A stretch of 64,000 nt of DNA from Deltaproteobacteria bacterium (lineage in GTDB: Bacteria > Myxococcota > JADLHZ01): NCBI GenBank assembly GCA_020848545.1, contig JADLHZ010000067.1:29474-93473 (forward strand), read 5' to 3'. Within the stretch, counting starts at the first letter, position 1. Each line of letters opens with the position of its first letter. The position numbers were made by a program, and so were the translations under genes. The notes under the pieces were generated by a model. The model made no database searches and was not told where the DNA came from. It saw only the letters and a list, made by a program, of their open reading frames with translations. Positions 61,979 through 64,000 of this stretch are shown piece after piece.

Positions 61979-62848
61979 ATGACGACTACGCTCGCGCGCC
62001 GGCATCGCGTCACGCCCTTCGACGACCTGCTCGTCGATCCCGAGATCGCGCGCGCGTTCGATCAGTTGCCCGAGACCGTCTCGTTGAACTCGTTGGGCTA
62101 CGATCGCTGGGGCTTTCACCCGCAAGCGGCGCGCGTGTACTTTTCGCTCGCGCATCGCATCTACAAATACTTCCGGCCGAACATCGTCGGCATCGACAAC
62201 ATCCCCGAAGGCCGCGTGCTCATCGTGCCGAACCACTCGGGCCAGCTACCGATCGACGGGCTCATCGTCGCGGTCGCGTGCCTGCTCGAGTTGCATCCGC
62301 CGCGCATGGTGCGGGCGATGGCCGAGCGCTGGTTTCCGACGCTGCCGTGGGTGAACATCGCGTTTTCGCGCAGCGGCGTCGTCGTCGGCGACCCCATCAA
62401 CTGCAAGAACCTGCTCGAAGCCGACAACGCGATCTTGGTCTTCCCCGAAGGCGCGCGCGGCTCCGGCAAGATCTTTCAGAAGCGGTATCAATTGCAGGAC
62501 TTCGGCCGCGGCTTCATGCGCCTCGCGCTGCAGACGAACACGCCGATCGTCCCGGTGGGCGTGGTCGGAGGCGAGGAGTCGATCATCAGCATCGCGAACT
62601 TCAAGCCGCTGGCGAAGGCGCTCGGGTTTCCTTACGTGCCGGTGCCGGCGCTCTTGCCGCTGCTCGGGCCGCTCGCGTTCTTGCCGCTCCCGGTCCGCTT
62701 TCACGTGCGCTTCGGCAAGCCCATCCGCTTCGAGGGCAAGTTCGACGACGAGGACGACGTGATCCAAGAGAAGGTGAACGTCGTGACCGACGCGGTCGAT
62801 GCGCTGACGAAAGAAGGCCGCGCCGAACGAAAGAGCTGGTTCAAGTGA
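61979..62848 (+). CDS. Lysophospholipid acyltransferase-like protein (LPLAT)
   Basis: The 289-aa protein has VLIVPNHSGQLPIDGLIVAV (the NHxGxxPxD form of the acyltransferase HX4D motif), AMAERWFPTLPWVNIAFSR and ILVFPEGARGSGKIFQKRYQ, the FPEG motif. VPVGVVGGEESIISIANF follows, as in PlsC and TMEM68-like enzymes. No N-terminal helix is evident, so it may bind peripherally. The ATG at 61979 was chosen; the in-frame region upstream to 61925 is unlikely. Its stop overlaps the SDR's GTG start (GTGA), indicating coupling. Confidence 0.86.
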   Translation: MTTTLARRHRVTPFDDLLVDPEIARAFDQLPETVSLNSLGYDRWGFHPQAARVYFSLAHRIYKYFRPNIVGIDNIPEGRVLIVPNHSGQLPIDGLIVAVACLLELHPPRMVRAMAERWFPTLPWVNIAFSRSGVVVGDPINCKNLLEADNAILVFPEGARGSGKIFQKRYQLQDFGRGFMRLALQTNTPIVPVGVVGGEESIISIANFKPLAKALGFPYVPVPALLPLLGPLAFLPLPVRFHVRFGKPIRFEGKFDDEDDVIQEKVNVVTDAVDALTKEGRAERKSWFK

Positions 62849-63792
62849 AGGAGCGGATCATCATCACCGGCATCGCCGGCAGCCTCGCCCGCCTGTGCGC
62901 CGAAGAGCTGCACCGAGAAGGCCACGAGGTCATCGGCGTCGACTACCGCACCGCGCCGCCGGGATTACCCAAAGAGATCGTCATTCACCGCGCGAACTAC
63001 AACAAGACGCGCATCGTCGACGTGTTCAGGAAGCACAGGCCGACCATGGTCTTGCACTTGGGGCGCGTCGGCAACTTGAAGGAGCACCCGAACAAGCGCT
63101 TCGATCTGAACGTCATCGGCAGCGCGAAGCTGATGGATCTGTCGAACGAGCTGAAGGTGAAGCGCTTCGTCGTGCTCTCCACCTTTCACATCTACGGCGC
63201 GCACCCGCACAACCACATCCCGATCCACGAGGAAGAGCCGCTGCGCGCCGGGCAGAACTTCGCGCAGCTCGCCGACGCTGTGCAGCTCGACAACCAAGCG
63301 AACACCTGGGTGTACCGCCATCGCAACGTCCGCACGGTGGTGTTGCGGCCGACGAACATCGTGGGGCCGGACATCAAGAACGCGATCGCGAGCTATTTGC
63401 GACAGTCCACCGTGTTTCACCTGCTCGGCTTCAACCCGATGTGGCAGTTCGTGCACCAGACCGACATGGTGCGGGCGATCATGCTCGCGGCCAAAGGCGA
63501 AGAGGTCGGCGTCTTCAACGTGGCCGGCACCGGCGAATTGCCGATCGTCGACGCCTTGGAGCTCACTCGACTCGGTGGCCAGCGCGTCGTCGCCGTGCCG
63601 TCGCCCTTGGCCTCGGCGTTTCTGCGGCTTTCGCGCACCTTCGGGCAGGCGTTTCCCACCTATCTCATCGACTTCTTCAAGTACGCCTGCGTGATCTCGG
63701 ACGAGCGCTTCCGCAAGGCCTTCGGCTACGCGCCACAGGTCGACCTCGTCGAGACGGTCAGGTCCAACCAGGCGGCGGCGCGCGCGGCCTAG
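62845..63792 (+). CDS. NAD(P)-binding extended SDR, catalytic Tyr/Lys apparently missing
   Basis: The 315-aa protein begins ERIIITGIAGSLARLCAEEL, a Rossmann fold of the extended SDR class, and VVLSTFHIYGAHPHNHIPIH and VVLRPTNIVGPDIKN are in the positions of typical UDP-sugar epimerases. At the place where YxxxK should occur, the sequence is GQNFAQLADAVQLDN, so the active-site Tyr and Lys are not present. It may be an NAD(P)-binding scaffold, or use a different mechanism. The start is GTG 62845 (GTGA overlap with the acyltransferase stop), consistent with a two-gene unit. A putative IS end follows right after its stop codon. Confidence 0.82.
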   Translation: MKERIIITGIAGSLARLCAEELHREGHEVIGVDYRTAPPGLPKEIVIHRANYNKTRIVDVFRKHRPTMVLHLGRVGNLKEHPNKRFDLNVIGSAKLMDLSNELKVKRFVVLSTFHIYGAHPHNHIPIHEEEPLRAGQNFAQLADAVQLDNQANTWVYRHRNVRTVVLRPTNIVGPDIKNAIASYLRQSTVFHLLGFNPMWQFVHQTDMVRAIMLAAKGEEVGVFNVAGTGELPIVDALELTRLGGQRVVAVPSPLASAFLRLSRTFGQAFPTYLIDFFKYACVISDERFRKAFGYAPQVDLVETVRSNQAAARAA

Positions 63793-63809
63793 CAGGCTGT
63801 TGAAAAAGG
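63793..63809. mobile_element. Probable insertion-sequence terminal end
   Basis: CAGGCTGTTGAAAAAGG starts one base after the stop codon of the SDR gene. Ends of this sort (CAGGCTGTTGAAAAA...) are common as terminal inverted repeats of IS elements in proteobacteria. The other end lies outside the window, so the family cannot be set, and no target duplication can be checked. Confidence 0.5.
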
Positions 63810-63825
63810 TTAGCTCGCGGTCGCT

Positions 63826-64000
63826 TCAGGAACGATCGACGTGCTTTGTGGTTGCTAAGCCCTGACCTGCTTGGCCCTGACCCAATCCATGGCCCTGGCC
63901 TCCCACGCCGTGGCCGCGCACGCGACCCTGACCGTGTCCATGACCGCGCTGTGTTCGCATGAGTCGCGTCTGGTGTGAAAACAGGGGCTTGCGTCGAGCG
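63826..64000 (-). CDS. C-terminal part of an ORF, possibly transposase, leaving the window
   Basis: The minus strand is open from the right edge to a stop at 63826 (58 codons visible). It reads ARRKPLFSHQTRLMRTQRGH, then a Gly/His/Gln-rich tail (GHGQGRVRGHGVGGQG) ending TTKHVDRS. The tail lies right inside the putative IS end, which suggests the C-terminus of its transposase or passenger protein. The Gly-His-rich tail is unusual. It is not identified. Confidence 0.4.
   Translation of the reverse strand, partial: ARRKPLFSHQTRLMRTQRGHGHGQGRVRGHGVGGQGHGLGQGQAGQGLATTKHVDRS

Overview
The window is about 64 kb of high-GC, densely coding chromosome. No gap without a gene exceeds 300 bases and I see no rRNA, tRNA or CRISPR. 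The organism looks like a member of the Myxococcota (former deltaproteobacteria). The reasons are a C-terminal sorting signal of MYXO-CTERM type on a secreted carboxypeptidase (10422-12287), many lipoproteins with Cys-rich or Ca-binding repeats, a PilZ domain fused to Hsp70, and the heavy use of overlapping start/stop codons. This placement is inferred; no 16S gene or ribosomal protein is present.

Layout. 1-5525: partial UbiB-type kinase, a 42-aa basic protein, a dicarboxylate symporter, a nucleotidyltransferase-fold protein and a lipoprotein. 5580-9341: a tight four-gene operon for CMP-linked nonulosonate precursors (PseB, PseC, SpsF-like, PseG); PseH and PseI are not in the window. 9778-12754: O-methyltransferase, M14 carboxypeptidase and a small coiled-coil protein. 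12833-19381: a 942-aa helical protein, a CKX-like flavin oxidase, a SpoIIAA/STAS-like protein, a SycD-like TPR protein and a second copy of the small coiled-coil family; I read this as a possible type III secretion-type substrate/chaperone island without its apparatus. 19428-21240: GAF plus degenerate GGDEF, TrmO-like and DoxX proteins. 21247-25174: Kelch/IPT lipoprotein and a beta-barrel protein. 25248-27741: two overlapping Rieske-family oxygenase genes, one lacking its whole Rieske cluster, followed by an SDR. 27738-31296: MalQ and two tandem SPFH proteins, one of them a lipoprotein.

31413-37427: two ferritin-like di-iron proteins, a TetR regulator coupled to NrnA, a trypsin-like protease and a methyltransferase-like protein. 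37432-42945: a collagen-like/beta-helix lipoprotein, MoxR ATPase, alpha/beta hydrolase and AI-2E-type exporter. 42965-46902: PilZ-Hsp70 fusion, an outer-membrane-like protein and a lipoprotein ending in a knottin-like Cys pattern. 46914-48471: Crp-like regulator and an acyltransferase. 48571-60332: two giant Cys-rich lipoproteins (2009 and about 1492 aa) and a PEGA protein. 60349-63792: a small protein, an HELHH-containing protein, an acyltransferase and an SDR lacking its catalytic Tyr/Lys. From 63793 an apparent insertion-sequence end and the tail of an ORF leaving the window.

The observations I rank highest are the type III-like island, the Rieske/Rieske-less pair, the PilZ-Hsp70 fusion, and the cell-surface repeat proteins. 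Homology statements come from motif recognition by eye; no database search was run.
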